Assembly: GCF_018449605.1 (NCBI RefSeq)
Contig: NZ_JAAVUW010000010.1
Span: forward strand, 124,001-188,000
Direction of reading: 5' to 3'
DNA length: 64,000 nucleotides
Source of the DNA: Luteibacter sp. dw_328
Lineage (GTDB): Bacteria; Pseudomonadota; Gammaproteobacteria; Xanthomonadales; Rhodanobacteraceae
Shown: piece by piece, positions 40,425 through 49,035 of the stretch
Layout: each line of letters begins with the position of its first letter
Numbering within the stretch: the first letter of the stretch is position 1
Notes under the pieces: model-generated
Seen by the model: the letters and a program-made list of their open reading frames with translations, nothing else
What the model was told of the DNA's origin: nothing
Databases searched by the model: none
Made by a program: the position numbers and the translations under genes

Positions 40425-41326
40425 CCCCCGTGATCGACGAAGTCATGAGCCCGATCGTCGACCCCGACGCGATTCACCTGATCGTCCTCACCGGCATGTC
40501 CGGTGGTGGCAAAACGGTCGCGCTGCGCGCACTCGAAGACCTCGAGTTCTATTGCGTGGACAACATGCCCGCCGAGCTCATCCCGCAGCTGGTAGCAGCG
40601 GTGAGCCAGGGCGAGCACGGCCCGCGCCGCCGTATCGCCGTGGGCGTGGACGTGCGCAACCGTCGCGTCGACCTCTCGCGCATGCCTCACGTGCTGTCCG
40701 AGCTGTCCATGGCCGGCGTGCACGTGCACCTGATCTTCCTCGACAGCCGCGACGACGTGCTGATCAAGCGCTACTCGGAGACCCGCCGGCGTCATCCGCT
40801 GGCCGCCGAAAAGCTCTCGCTGGCCGACTCGATCGCCCAGGAACGCAAGCTGCTGCGCCCGCTGATCGCGATCGCCGAGAAGGTCATCGACTCCAGCGAC
40901 CTCAACGTGCACCAGCTGCGGCGCCTGTTCGCCACCGGTTACGCGGCGGCCTCTGACGGCACTACCCTGCTGTTCGAGTCGTTCGCCTACCGCCGCGGCC
41001 TGCCCTCGGACGCCGATTTCGTCTTCGACGCCCGCTGCCTGCCAAACCCGCACTGGGATCCCCGCCTGCGCCCGTTCTCGGGCAAGGACCAGCCCGTCAG
41101 GGAATTCCTCGACGCGAACCCCCTGGTAGGCGAATACTATGCCGACGTGACTCGCTGGCTCGAAACGTGGTTACCACGCTTCGAGGGCGAAGATCGCAGC
41201 TACGTCACCGTTTCGATCGGCTGTACGGGCGGGCGCCATCGCTCGGTCTACCTCGTCGAGAAGCTGGCCCAGCATTTCCGCTCGGAACGCGGCAACGTAC
41301 TGACCTTTCATCGTGAGCTCGAATAA
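40418..41326 (+). CDS. rapZ: RNase adapter protein RapZ (P-loop nucleotide-binding)
   Basis: A 302-residue RapZ/YvcJ protein: Walker [46 protein letters not shown] and a C-terminal domain with [19 protein letters not shown]. In enterobacteria it steers RNase E to small RNAs that control GlmS. Start is one of two adjacent GTG codons (40418 or 40421; the latter overlaps the hprK stop as GTGA) or the ATG at 40445, which would give the more usual length. Confidence 0.93.
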   Translation: MVTPVIDEVMSPIVDPDAIHLIVLTGMSGGGKTVALRALEDLEFYCVDNMPAELIPQLVAAVSQGEHGPRRRIAVGVDVRNRRVDLSRMPHVLSELSMAGVHVHLIFLDSRDDVLIKRYSETRRRHPLAAEKLSLADSIAQERKLLRPLIAIAEKVIDSSDLNVHQLRRLFATGYAAASDGTTLLFESFAYRRGLPSDADFVFDARCLPNPHWDPRLRPFSGKDQPVREFLDANPLVGEYYADVTRWLETWLPRFEGEDRSYVTVSIGCTGGRHRSVYLVEKLAQHFRSERGNVLTFHRELE

Positions 41327-41365
41327 CGCCATGACCCAGCCCATGCACCACCGAGACACCGGGCG

Positions 41366-41758
41366 ATGAGCGTCGGCGTCCTCCTCATGACCCACGAAGC
41401 GGTCGGCAAGGCTCTGATCTCGGCCGCGCGCCACGTCATGCCCAAGCTGCCGATGGACGTGGACGCCGTGGAAGTACCACCCAGCGCGGATCCTGACGTC
41501 ATGCGCACGCTCACGGCCAAGCATGCGCGCGATCTCGACCATGGCGACGGCGTACTCGTCCTCGCCGACCTTTATGGCGCCACGCCCTGCAACATCGGGC
41601 TCTCCCTGAGCGAACTGGGCGTGCACCTGCGTTGCGTGTCGGGCCTGAACCTGCCGATGCTGCTGCGCGTACTCAACTACTCGGATAAATCGCTGACCGA
41701 ACTGACCGAGATCGCGGCCAGTGGCGGTCGCGGAGGGATCTTCATCGACCATGCTTGA
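41366..41758 (+). CDS. PTS system mannose-family EIIA component
   Basis: A 130-residue EIIA of the mannose/fructose/sorbose class. The phosphoacceptor His10 is in LLMTHEAVGKAL; DLYGATPCNIG is also typical. No EIIB, EIIC or EIID genes are near, so it is probably regulatory, receiving phosphate from HPr. It overlaps ptsH by 8 nt. Confidence 0.92.
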   Translation: MSVGVLLMTHEAVGKALISAARHVMPKLPMDVDAVEVPPSADPDVMRTLTAKHARDLDHGDGVLVLADLYGATPCNIGLSLSELGVHLRCVSGLNLPMLLRVLNYSDKSLTELTEIAASGGRGGIFIDHA

Positions 41759-42020
41759 ACGGGACATCGTGGTATCCAACCGGCTGGGCCTGCACGCACG
41801 CGCCTCCGCCAAACTCGTCCAGCTGGTTTCCAGCTTCAAATCGACCGTCTGGATCATCAGCAAGGGTCGCGAAGTGAATGCCCAGAGCATCATGGGCGTC
41901 ATGATGCTGGCCGCCGGCATGGGCACTGCCCTGGGCGTGCGCGCCGATGGCGAAGACGAAGAGGCCGCGCTGGCGGCGGTGGTCGATCTGTTCGACCGCA
42001 AATTCGACGAGGGTGCCTGA
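41751..42020 (+). CDS. ptsH: Phosphocarrier protein HPr
   Basis: An 89-residue HPr. His15 lies in NRLGLHARASAK and receives phosphate from EI. Ser46 lies in EVNAQSIMGVMML and matches the HprK target site, including the flanking Ile-Met-Gly. Keeping both sites, next to hprK, argues for a signalling role. ATG 41751 overlaps the EIIA stop; ptsI starts 3 nt after the stop. Confidence 0.95.
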   Translation: MLERDIVVSNRLGLHARASAKLVQLVSSFKSTVWIISKGREVNAQSIMGVMMLAAGMGTALGVRADGEDEEAALAAVVDLFDRKFDEGA

Positions 42021-42023
42021 CCG

Positions 42024-43772
42024 ATGAGAGTCGTGCTGACCGGCACGCAAGCCGCCCGGGGCATGGCCCTGGGTCGCGCGCGTCTGGTCCAGCCGAGTAT
42101 CTATGCGGTCGACACCCGCATGCTCGAGGACGCGGAGATCGCGCCCGAGATCGAGCGGCTGCACAAGGCCATCGACAGCGCCCGCACGGAACTGCGTGAG
42201 CTACGCGGCAAGCTGCATGGCGCGCTGGCGCGCGAAGTAGGCGATTTCATCGACGCGCATAGCCTGCTCCTTGACGACGAAGAGCTGCTGCGCGGCCTGG
42301 ACGAACTCGTCGCCGTTGGCCACTACACCGCCAGCGCGGCGCTGAAGATGCAGCGCGACCGCCTTGCCGCGGTATTCGACGCCATGAACGACCCTTACCT
42401 CAAGAGTCGCGGCGAAGACATCGACCAGGTCATCGGCCGTGTCATGTCCGCCCTCCTCCAGCAATCCAGCCGCGAAGAGCGCAAGCTCGCCGCCCGCGTG
42501 GGCGAGATCGTCGTGAGCGACACCGTCGCCCCCGCCGACATGGCCAGCATGGCCGGCCAGGGCATGCTCGGCGTCATCGCCAGCGCAGGCAGCATCTACT
42601 CGCATAGCGCCATTCTCGCGCGCAGCTTCAACCTGCCGATGCTGGTCGGCACCAAGGACGCGCTGGCGACGATCAACGACGATGACCTCGTCCTGATCGA
42701 CGCCGAGCACGGCGAAGTCATCGTGCATCCGACCGCGCAGGACCTCGCCCGCTATCGCCAGTGGCAGCGTCAGGCCGCGGCAGAAGGCCGCCGCCTGGCT
42801 GCACTCGCCTCGGCTCCGACACTGACAAAAGATGGCGCCCACGTGCGCCTCTACGCCAATGCCGAACTGATCGGCGACATCACGCTGGCCCGCGCCCGTG
42901 GCGCGGACGGCGTCGGCCTGTACCGCTCTGAGTTCCTGTTCCTGCGCCAGCGCGGCCTGCCCTCGGAAGAAGAGCAGTTCATCGCCTACCGCGACGTCGT
43001 TCTCGGCATGGGTGGCCTGCCCGTCACCATTCGCACGCTCGACCTCGGCGCCGATAAGGCCGATGCGGCTGGCCTCGCCATTCGTGGGGAAGACAACCCC
43101 GCCCTCGGCGTGCGCGGCGTTCGTCTGTCGCTGCGTTACCCCGACATTTTCAGCGTGCAGCTGCGCGCGATCCTGCGCGCTGCGTGCTATGGCCCTGTGC
43201 GCATCCTTGTCCCGATGATTACGCATCTTGGTGAGATGACCGACGTTCGCCGGTTGATCAAGAAGGCGCGTGAGGATCTCGCACGTGACGGCCAGGAATT
43301 GCCGGAGCGGTTGGATGTCGGCGCGATGATTGAAGTACCGGCTGCGGCGATCGGCGTCACGTCGATTCTCGAGAAAGCCGACTTCCTCGCCATCGGGACG
43401 AACGACCTTGCGCAGTATGTGCTCGCAGCCGACCGTAACAACGATGCGCTCGAAGGCATCTACGATCCGTTGCAGCCGGCGTTCCTGCGGTTGATTGCGC
43501 ACGTGATCGCTAGTGCGCGGCGGGCGAAGAAGCCGGTCAGCCTGTGCGGGGAAATTGCCGGCGATACGCAGTTCACAGCACTGCTCCTGGCCATGGGCCT
43601 GGAAGAATTCAGCATGCACCCGGGGCAGCTGCTCCAGGTGCGCGACCGCCTGACCACGCTGGACTGCCGCGCGCTTCGTCGTGCGGCGCCGCGGTTGTTC
43701 CGCGCGCATTCGCGGGACGAAGTGGAGGCGCGGTTGCTCGAGGTTGTCTCTCTCCAGGACAACTGCGCGTAA
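42024..43772 (+). CDS. ptsI: PTS enzyme I (phosphoenolpyruvate-protein phosphotransferase)
   Basis: A 582-residue enzyme I: N-terminal HPr-binding helices, phosphohistidine His194 in SIYSHSAILARSFNLPMLVG, and PEP-binding barrel with RTLDLGADKAD, IGTNDLAQYVLAADRNNDA and the acid Cys in SLCGEIAGDTQF. It passes phosphate from PEP to HPr. The last third uses noticeably more T-ending codons than the first two thirds. A degraded second copy of the 3' end lies at 45160-45435, so this end may have been exchanged. Confidence 0.95.
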   Translation: MRVVLTGTQAARGMALGRARLVQPSIYAVDTRMLEDAEIAPEIERLHKAIDSARTELRELRGKLHGALAREVGDFIDAHSLLLDDEELLRGLDELVAVGHYTASAALKMQRDRLAAVFDAMNDPYLKSRGEDIDQVIGRVMSALLQQSSREERKLAARVGEIVVSDTVAPADMASMAGQGMLGVIASAGSIYSHSAILARSFNLPMLVGTKDALATINDDDLVLIDAEHGEVIVHPTAQDLARYRQWQRQAAAEGRRLAALASAPTLTKDGAHVRLYANAELIGDITLARARGADGVGLYRSEFLFLRQRGLPSEEEQFIAYRDVVLGMGGLPVTIRTLDLGADKADAAGLAIRGEDNPALGVRGVRLSLRYPDIFSVQLRAILRAACYGPVRILVPMITHLGEMTDVRRLIKKAREDLARDGQELPERLDVGAMIEVPAAAIGVTSILEKADFLAIGTNDLAQYVLAADRNNDALEGIYDPLQPAFLRLIAHVIASARRAKKPVSLCGEIAGDTQFTALLLAMGLEEFSMHPGQLLQVRDRLTTLDCRALRRAAPRLFRAHSRDEVEARLLEVVSLQDNCA

Positions 43773-43792
43773 CCCTGCTTGCGTGTGCTTCC

Positions 43793-43816
43793 TGTGGGAG
43801 CCGCTTCAGCGGCGAT
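43793..43816 (+). repeat. Single REP hairpin (CT/AG subtype)
   Basis: Stem GCCGCT/AGCGGC, 20 bases after the ptsI stop, at the left border of the accessory patch. Confidence 0.85.
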
Positions 43817-43938
43817 GCTCCATCGAAGCCGCCTCACGCTCGTGCTACATGAGAGTCGCGAACGGGTGCGAATTTCCGTATTCCCGCATCCCTTTGAAGT
43901 CAGCCGTCGCAGAATCCGAAGTATCTCAAGGCTACCCG

Positions 43939-43968
43939 TTCACTTGCGCGCGGCCTCACGCTTATACT
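43939..43968 (+). promoter_or_regulatory. Candidate promoter of the acyltransferase gene
   Basis: TTCACT (43939-43944), an 18-base spacer and TATACT (43963-43968). The start codon at 43984 would lie only about 8 bases after the transcription start, and no Shine-Dalgarno is seen, so a nearly leaderless mRNA is possible. Confidence 0.45.
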
Positions 43969-43983
43969 GCCGACCTTTGTGTC

Positions 43984-45099
43984 ATGGACGACCGGATCGT
44001 GATCTACACCCTTCAGTATCTACGTGCGTTGGCCGTGGCCCTTGTCGTCATGTCCCACATCGCCTTCAAATCATCCGTTGTCGGCAATGCCGTCTTCGAA
44101 GGGTTTCGGATCGGCGCAAGTGGCGTCGACATCTTCTTCGTCGTTTCGGGCTTTGTCATGGCGATGATCTACACAAGGTCGTCGCTGCGCGACACCGGTG
44201 GCATGACCGACTTCTGGGTCGCGCGTTTCAGCAGGATCTTCCCGCTGTACTGGCTCGTCAGCACCGCGGCGCTGATCCTTTTCCTGGCAAATCCCCATCT
44301 GGTCAATGCCAACAGCGGACCGACGAGCGTGTGGCGTTCGTACACTCTTGTCCCAACGTTGCAGGCCAGCCCGGTTCAGTTCCTCATCGGCCCCGGCTGG
44401 AGCCTGAGTTTCGAGCTGTACTTCTATCTGCTGTTCAGTGGCGTTTTCCTGATCGGGCGCAAGGCCACAGGACTCAACCTGGTCACGGCCCTATTGGTGC
44501 TTCTCGCCGCCGGCTCACTCACCGGCATAGCCACCACCTATCTTTTGACGAGTCCGCTGCTGCTGGAGTTCGTCTTCGGCATCGTCATTTTCCGAATCTA
44601 CAACGCCGTGCAAGGTCGGATACCCACGGCTGCCGGTGTCACCAGCGCCCTTCTGGGATTTGCCGGGTTCGTCGCATTGAACCTTCCGGGGAGTTTCGTA
44701 CTCACCCAGCGATGGTGGCAGGCAGGCCTACCCGCTGCCTTCGTGGTCCTCGGATTCCTCACGTTCGAATCGCGCGCTGAGCGCAAGCCTTCGCAAACCC
44801 TGGTGCTGATCGGTAACGCCTCCTACGCACTCTATCTTGTCCACGTGTTCGTCCTGGGAGCGGCCTCACGGCTGTCCTCCATGCTTTCCCTGCGCACATG
44901 GGGTACCACCGCCGAGACGATCTTCTGGCTGGGTACACTGGTGGCCACGGTGATCGCCGGATGCGTGGTGCATGTGTACGTCGAGAGGCCGTTGAACCGC
45001 GCAGTGCGCCGGTGGTTCGCCTCTGCGTCGACAAACCTCACCGCCGCCTCCTCGATGTCCGGATATGAAGCGAACACTGCAAGTACCCGAAGCCCGTAG
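43984..45099 (+). CDS. Acyltransferase family 3 membrane protein (OafA-like)
   Basis: A 371-residue integral membrane protein with about ten hydrophobic segments. It has family-3 acyltransferase features: IYTLQYLRALAVALVVMSH with the catalytic-type His in the first segment, SGVDIFFVVSGFVMAMIYTR, and FWVARFSRIFPLYWLVS. Such proteins add acetyl or other acyl groups to exported sugars such as O-antigen. It sits between ptsI and a broken copy of the ptsI 3' end and is thus likely a later arrival. Confidence 0.85.
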   Translation: MDDRIVIYTLQYLRALAVALVVMSHIAFKSSVVGNAVFEGFRIGASGVDIFFVVSGFVMAMIYTRSSLRDTGGMTDFWVARFSRIFPLYWLVSTAALILFLANPHLVNANSGPTSVWRSYTLVPTLQASPVQFLIGPGWSLSFELYFYLLFSGVFLIGRKATGLNLVTALLVLLAAGSLTGIATTYLLTSPLLLEFVFGIVIFRIYNAVQGRIPTAAGVTSALLGFAGFVALNLPGSFVLTQRWWQAGLPAAFVVLGFLTFESRAERKPSQTLVLIGNASYALYLVHVFVLGAASRLSSMLSLRTWGTTAETIFWLGTLVATVIAGCVVHVYVERPLNRAVRRWFASASTNLTAASSMSGYEANTASTRSP

Positions 45100-45159
45100 T
45101 AGCGAAATCGCGTGGCCGCAGGTGCGGCGCAGGTTGCGGCCAACTGCGCTTCACTCGCC

Positions 45160-45435
45160 GGGATGTGGCGCGATGACTGACGTACCGGCTCAGCGATCGG
45201 CGTGACATCGCGGCAGGATTGCCGGCGATACGCAGTTCACGGCGCTGCTCGCGGCCACGGGCAGGGAAGAATTCAGCATGCACCCGGGGCAGTTGCTCCA
45301 AGTGCGCGACCGGCTCGCCACGCTGGACTGCAAAGCGCTTCGCCGTGCAGCGCCGCGATTGTTCCGTGCGGATTCGCGGGACGAGTGGAAGCGCGGTTGT
45401 TGGAAGTCGTAACTGGGCAGGATAGCTACGCTTAG
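45160..45435 (+). pseudogene. Degraded second copy of the ptsI 3' end
   Basis: Two blocks match ptsI. 45160-45210 resembles 43312-43364 (GATGTGGCGCGATGACTGAC against GATGTCGGCGCGATGATTGA), and 45212-45435 resembles 43548-43772, including the stretch AGAATTCAGCATGCACCCGG. About 183 bases between the blocks are missing, and small indels break the frame. The second block ends with a stop in the equivalent place (TAG versus TAA). It cannot encode enzyme I. Confidence 0.88.
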
Positions 45436-45530
45436 TCACTGATGGCCTGTCATAAAGCAATTGTGGGAACTTGCTGGCTCTCCGGGTAACATTCGGACTT
45501 TCTTGCAACCAACGTCCCGGCGCTCCCTTC

Positions 45531-46475
45531 ATGGATGATCCATCGCTCCGCGTAGCCGTACTGATCCCGTGCTTCAACGAGGCGATAGCGATCAGGCAGG
45601 TGGTAGAAGCCTTCAGGTATGCGCTGCCGTCTGCCCGCATCGTCGTGTATGACAACAACTCGAGTGACGCGACTTCAGAGGTCGCCCGCGCCGCTGGCGC
45701 TGAGGTGCGGTTCGAACGCCAGCAGGGCAAAGGAAATGTAGTCCGCAGGATGTTCGCAGACATCGAGGCCGACATTTACGTCATGACCGACGGTGACGCG
45801 ACCTATGACGCCGATGCTGCGCCCGCCCTGTTAGCACGGCTCATAGACGACGGGCTAGACATGGTCGTCGGAAGTCGGGTGACCGACGATCAGGCGGCCT
45901 ATCGAAGCGGCCATCAGTTCGGCAACTGGGCCCTGACGAGTCTAACGAGCTGGATCTTCGGCCGATCGTTCAACGACATGCTCTCCGGTTATCGCGTTAT
46001 GTCGCGACGCTTCGTCAAATCCTTTCCCGCACACGCCAATGGCTTCGACACGGAAGTGGAACTCGCGGTCCACGCGCTCGAACTACGGGTACCGGTCGTC
46101 GAGGTGCCGACGCGTTACTTCGCACGGCCGGAGGGCTCACACAGCAAGCTCAGCACGTACCGCGATGGGTGGCGCATTCTGAAGACCATCCTGCGCCTGA
46201 CGAAGAACGGTCGGCCGCTGGCCTTCTTCATGACCATCAGCTTGCTTTGCGTCGTCGCCGCGGTCGTCATCGCTTTCCCGCTGCTCCGGACATATCTGGA
46301 TACCGGCCTCGTCCCCCGCATCCCGACGGCCGTCCTGAGTGTCGGCCTCACGCTGATGGGCAGCATCTCGACGGTGTGTGGCATCGTCCTGGATACGGTG
46401 ACGCTGGGTCGCCGCGAAACGAAGAATGTGGCTTATCTCGCGCAACCCACGCTATCGGAGGGCCGCCGGTCGTGA
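45531..46475 (+). CDS. GT2 family glycosyltransferase (polyprenyl-phosphate sugar type)
   Basis: A 314-residue GT-A glycosyltransferase: VAVLIPCFNEAIAIRQVVEA, YDNNSSDATSEVARAAGAEV, and the metal-binding DGDATYDADA. The last ~90 residues hold two hydrophobic segments (FFMTISLLCVVAAVVIAFPL and TAVLSVGLTLMGSISTVCGI), as in dolichyl/undecaprenyl-phosphate mannosyl- or glucosyl-transferases (GtrB/DPM1-like). The start ATG 45531 (MDDPSLRVAVLIP) is preferred to 45471. Its stop overlaps the next gene (GTGA), so the two probably build and use a lipid-linked sugar. Confidence 0.88.
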   Translation: MDDPSLRVAVLIPCFNEAIAIRQVVEAFRYALPSARIVVYDNNSSDATSEVARAAGAEVRFERQQGKGNVVRRMFADIEADIYVMTDGDATYDADAAPALLARLIDDGLDMVVGSRVTDDQAAYRSGHQFGNWALTSLTSWIFGRSFNDMLSGYRVMSRRFVKSFPAHANGFDTEVELAVHALELRVPVVEVPTRYFARPEGSHSKLSTYRDGWRILKTILRLTKNGRPLAFFMTISLLCVVAAVVIAFPLLRTYLDTGLVPRIPTAVLSVGLTLMGSISTVCGIVLDTVTLGRRETKNVAYLAQPTLSEGRRS

Positions 46476-48097
46476 AGGGTGGACTGTTTGATCGCTTTGC
46501 CCGAAGCCCTCTCCTTCTCCCGGCACTCCTCCTCCTTGGAGCTGTGATTTCCGTCGCTCGCGGACAGGATGCGGCGTGGGATCTGAAGAACTATCACCTC
46601 TACAACGCCTGGGCCTTCCTCAATGGGCGGCTGCACGTGGACACGGCAGCGGCCGGCCTGCAGGGCTATTTCAATCCCTTGCTGGATATTCCCTACTTCT
46701 GGCTCGGCACGGGTGTGCTGAAGGACGCGCCTCGCGTCCTGGCCGCGTTCCAGGGCCTCTGGTACGGCGGCACGGTCTTCGTGCTCAGCCGCATCGTGCT
46801 TCGGTACACCGTCCAGCGCGGCATACCGTTCGACTGGAAGGCCGCCGCCGCCGTCATTGTCGGAGCGACGGGGACGATGACGCTCACCCAGGCGGGCATG
46901 TCGACCAATGAGTTGCCGCTTGCGCTGCTGGTGTTACTCGGCTTCTACCTCGTTATGCCGTTGTTCGCGGGAGAAGAACCCGCCGCGCCGCTCCATCGCG
47001 TTGCGTGGGCAGGCGTGCTTTGCGGCCTGGCTGCTGGCCTCAAACCCACAGCCATCGTGTATGCGCCTGCGCTCACACTGGCGGTCTGGGCCGCCTATGA
47101 GTGGCGCGTTGCCGGCCTCAAGCTGGCCGTCGTCATCGGGCTGTCCAGCTTCGCAGCCTTTGTCCTGGCCTACGGCATCTGGGGATGGCAGCTATGGCAA
47201 CTGACCGGGAACCCCGTCTTCCCGATGTTCAACCAGCTTTTCCATTCGCCATGGATGCCGGCGACGTCTGGCACGGACCGCGCGTTGATGCCCACGTCCG
47301 TCGCCCAGGCCGTGTTCTACCCGTTCTGGTGGCTACACGAGAATCGCAGCCAGGGCAGTAACAAATTCGCCGATCCACGCTATGCGCTGGCCATGGTGAC
47401 CTTGTTCGCCTACGCGGCCTACCACCTCTATGGTCGCTTCGCGAGAACGACACTGCGAGCGAGCAGGACGAATCGCCTGCTCTTCGTCTTCGTATCCAGC
47501 AGCTACGTCTTTTGGCTGGCCCTGTATTCGATCCTTCGCTATGCCGTGCCCATCGAGACACTGACCGGCCTGGTCATCCTCGCCGGTGTGTCGGAGATGT
47601 CCTGCGCGGCAAGTGTCGCAGGTGCCAAGTGGCGAACTTGGCTTTCGACAGCGGCCCTGGTCGCATGCCTGCTGCCGATTGCGGCCATGACCCGCTACAC
47701 GGATTGGGGCCACGCGCCGTTTGGCCACCAGACTTTCGATATCCATCCCGGCGAGATCGAACCCAATAGCCTGGTGGTCGTGCTGTCGCAGCCGAACGCT
47801 TACCTCACACCTTTCCTCGATAACGCGGAAGGCAGCCGTGTCGTCGGTATCACCTGGCTGAATACCCTCGGCGCCGGCTTTGAACTCGAGCATCGAGTTC
47901 GCGAGGACATCGTCAGCCACAAGGGCCCGATGTACGCTCTGCTTCGCGACGACAGTGCTGTTGCCGCTGCGACGCTTGCAAGCTACCTCCCTGGCATGAA
48001 GTTCGACGCCTGCCAACCGGTCACCAGCCAGATCGAACAAACGAAGCGCCGCCGGAATATTTCCGAAGGACTCCGTCTCTGCAAGATCGTCCGCTGA
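46472..48097 (+). CDS. Polytopic membrane protein, probable GT-C type glycosyltransferase
   Basis: A 541-residue membrane protein with about ten hydrophobic segments. An Asp-containing loop follows the first one (AAWDLKNYHLYNAWAFLNG), as the catalytic loop does in GT-C enzymes that use lipid-linked sugars. The C-terminal ~110 residues are soluble. No named family recognised with certainty. GTG at 46472 overlaps the upstream GT2 stop by 4 nt, which supports a shared pathway: the GT2 enzyme loads a sugar on a lipid and this protein transfers it outside. Confidence 0.75.
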   Translation: MKGGLFDRFARSPLLLPALLLLGAVISVARGQDAAWDLKNYHLYNAWAFLNGRLHVDTAAAGLQGYFNPLLDIPYFWLGTGVLKDAPRVLAAFQGLWYGGTVFVLSRIVLRYTVQRGIPFDWKAAAAVIVGATGTMTLTQAGMSTNELPLALLVLLGFYLVMPLFAGEEPAAPLHRVAWAGVLCGLAAGLKPTAIVYAPALTLAVWAAYEWRVAGLKLAVVIGLSSFAAFVLAYGIWGWQLWQLTGNPVFPMFNQLFHSPWMPATSGTDRALMPTSVAQAVFYPFWWLHENRSQGSNKFADPRYALAMVTLFAYAAYHLYGRFARTTLRASRTNRLLFVFVSSSYVFWLALYSILRYAVPIETLTGLVILAGVSEMSCAASVAGAKWRTWLSTAALVACLLPIAAMTRYTDWGHAPFGHQTFDIHPGEIEPNSLVVVLSQPNAYLTPFLDNAEGSRVVGITWLNTLGAGFELEHRVREDIVSHKGPMYALLRDDSAVAAATLASYLPGMKFDACQPVTSQIEQTKRRRNISEGLRLCKIVR

Positions 48098-48178
48098 CTT
48101 AAGCGGCCTCGACGAGCGGATTCCTCGGGAACTGCTCGTCACGAAGGCACTCCGTTCCCCTGCGCGACACCGGCGGCT

Positions 48179-48214
48179 GGCGACGCCGTCACGCATACGC
48201 TGGAGCAGGTCGCG
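48179..48214 (-). pseudogene. Short fragment matching the fadE 3' region
   Basis: Thirty-four of 36 bases equal 49129-49164 inside fadE, in the same orientation, coding there for LLQRVRDGVAE. The match begins and ends abruptly. It overlaps the 3' end of the delta-60-repeat ORF. Confidence 0.75.
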
Positions 48215-48602
48215 ATGAAATCTGCTTGCCCAGGTAGCGCACGACGAACGGAGAGACGTCGGAACCTCCTGTCGTCATCGTCCATCCACAGAGAACAATC
48301 CGTGCCTCGGAATCCGGGGTCATCCGCCGACCATAGCCAAGCCCTTGATCGACCTCTCCCGCTACGGCATTGAGAAAGGTCACGGCGAACTTCGTATCCG
48401 GCCCTTCATCGGTCAGCACAGACCGCTCTACCGAGCTGCCCAGCAGCAAGGAGTAGTCGTCGCGCATGAAGACGCATCGCCCGTAGGTCGTGTCGTAACC
48501 GGGGATGTGAACGATCAAGACGCCGCCGTCGCCAAATGACTGATCGCGATCGCCCGCCAAGGCGGCGAGGTCACCATGCCCACTCCCAGACTTCCGTTTC
48601 AT
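48189..48602 (-). CDS. Short delta-60-repeat protein, probably truncated
   Basis: A 137-residue ORF with a good ribosome binding site (AAAGGAA seven bases before the ATG at 48602). Two copies of a beta-propeller-like repeat are visible: DQSFGDGGVLIVHIPGYD with LLLGSS, and FAVTFLNAVAGEVDQGLGYG with IVLCGWTM. These resemble delta-60 repeats, which usually occur in many copies in long secreted proteins. Here the protein is short, lacks a signal peptide, and its last ten codons (SSRPAPAYA and stop) come from the fadE-like fragment read in another frame. It is likely a remnant. Confidence 0.55.
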   Translation of the reverse strand: MKRKSGSGHGDLAALAGDRDQSFGDGGVLIVHIPGYDTTYGRCVFMRDDYSLLLGSSVERSVLTDEGPDTKFAVTFLNAVAGEVDQGLGYGRRMTPDSEARIVLCGWTMTTGGSDVSPFVVRYLGKQISSRPAPAYA

Positions 48603-48843
48603 AAATGGATTCCTTTCCATCGGAGCACGACACCCACCGTTCCTTGGGCAAAAGGTGTTAGTTCGGGTGACTCACGCCCGCCGTGTGGAACACGCTAAAC
48701 CTGGACAATGCGCCCGGCCATACGACAAACGTTTTGGGAGCAGAAACAGCACGCCACACCATGCCGCCATCACTTCTCAACCTTGCCGGCGAGCTGATGA
48801 CATGTGCGGTGAAATGTTTCGCTCGCGACGTAAGGGCTGAGGG

Positions 48844-48866
48844 TTCGCCGCTGAAGCGCTCCTACA
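48844..48866 (-). repeat. REP hairpin with one-base deletion
   Basis: CT/AG subtype; one G is missing from the second arm (GAAGCGCTCC instead of GAAGCGGCTCC), so the foot is shifted. Confidence 0.8.
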
Positions 48867-48869
48867 AGA

Positions 48870-48907
48870 GCCGCGCCGCGGCCCCAAGGACCTTGCCCCT
48901 CGCGGCT
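48870..48907 (+). repeat. Isolated arm of the 130-bp palindromic unit
   Basis: GCCGCGCCGCGGCCCCAAGG and the following 18 bases match 57746-57783 with one change. It stands next to a REP, as the arms at 57 kb do, so it is a relic of the same composite element. Confidence 0.75.
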
Positions 48908-48968
48908 CGCGCCATGGACACCGGCGTGGGCGGCGCATGCGATGGCGAAGCCGAGCCTGCTGGGGAAT

Positions 48969-49000
48969 AAAAAAAGGCCGCGAATGCTCGCGGCCTTTTT
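48969..49000 (-). terminator. Rho-independent terminator of fadE
   Basis: AAAAAGGCCGCGA (48971-48983) and TCGCGGCCTTTTT (48988-49000) form a 13-bp stem with a four-base loop; seven T follow on the minus strand. It is 36 bases after the fadE stop and looks bidirectional. Confidence 0.88.
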
Positions 49001-49022
49001 CGCCGATGAATCGGCTCCTACA
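48999..49022 (-). repeat. Single REP hairpin (AT/AT subtype)
   Basis: GCCGAT/ATCGGC stem. Its first bases overlap the T-run of the fadE terminator. Confidence 0.85.
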
Positions 49023-49035
49023 GAAGCACAGCCGA

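Larger units (their letters stand above)
48621..49035. other. Intergenic region with REP copies, partial palindrome arm and terminator
   Basis: No gene is seen. From left to right: about 220 bases without clear features; a REP at 48844-48866 joined to an arm of the 57-kb palindrome unit (48870-48907); 60 ordinary bases; the fadE terminator; and a second REP overlapping it. Confidence 0.6.

Noticed and set aside
45202-45435. Possible 77-residue gene after the acyltransferase
   Set aside because: It is an out-of-frame reading of the degraded ptsI 3' copy.
43773-48620. Accessory patch as a prophage or insertion sequence
   Set aside because: No integrase, transposase, phage structural gene or terminal inverted repeats were found; only gene remnants at the borders.
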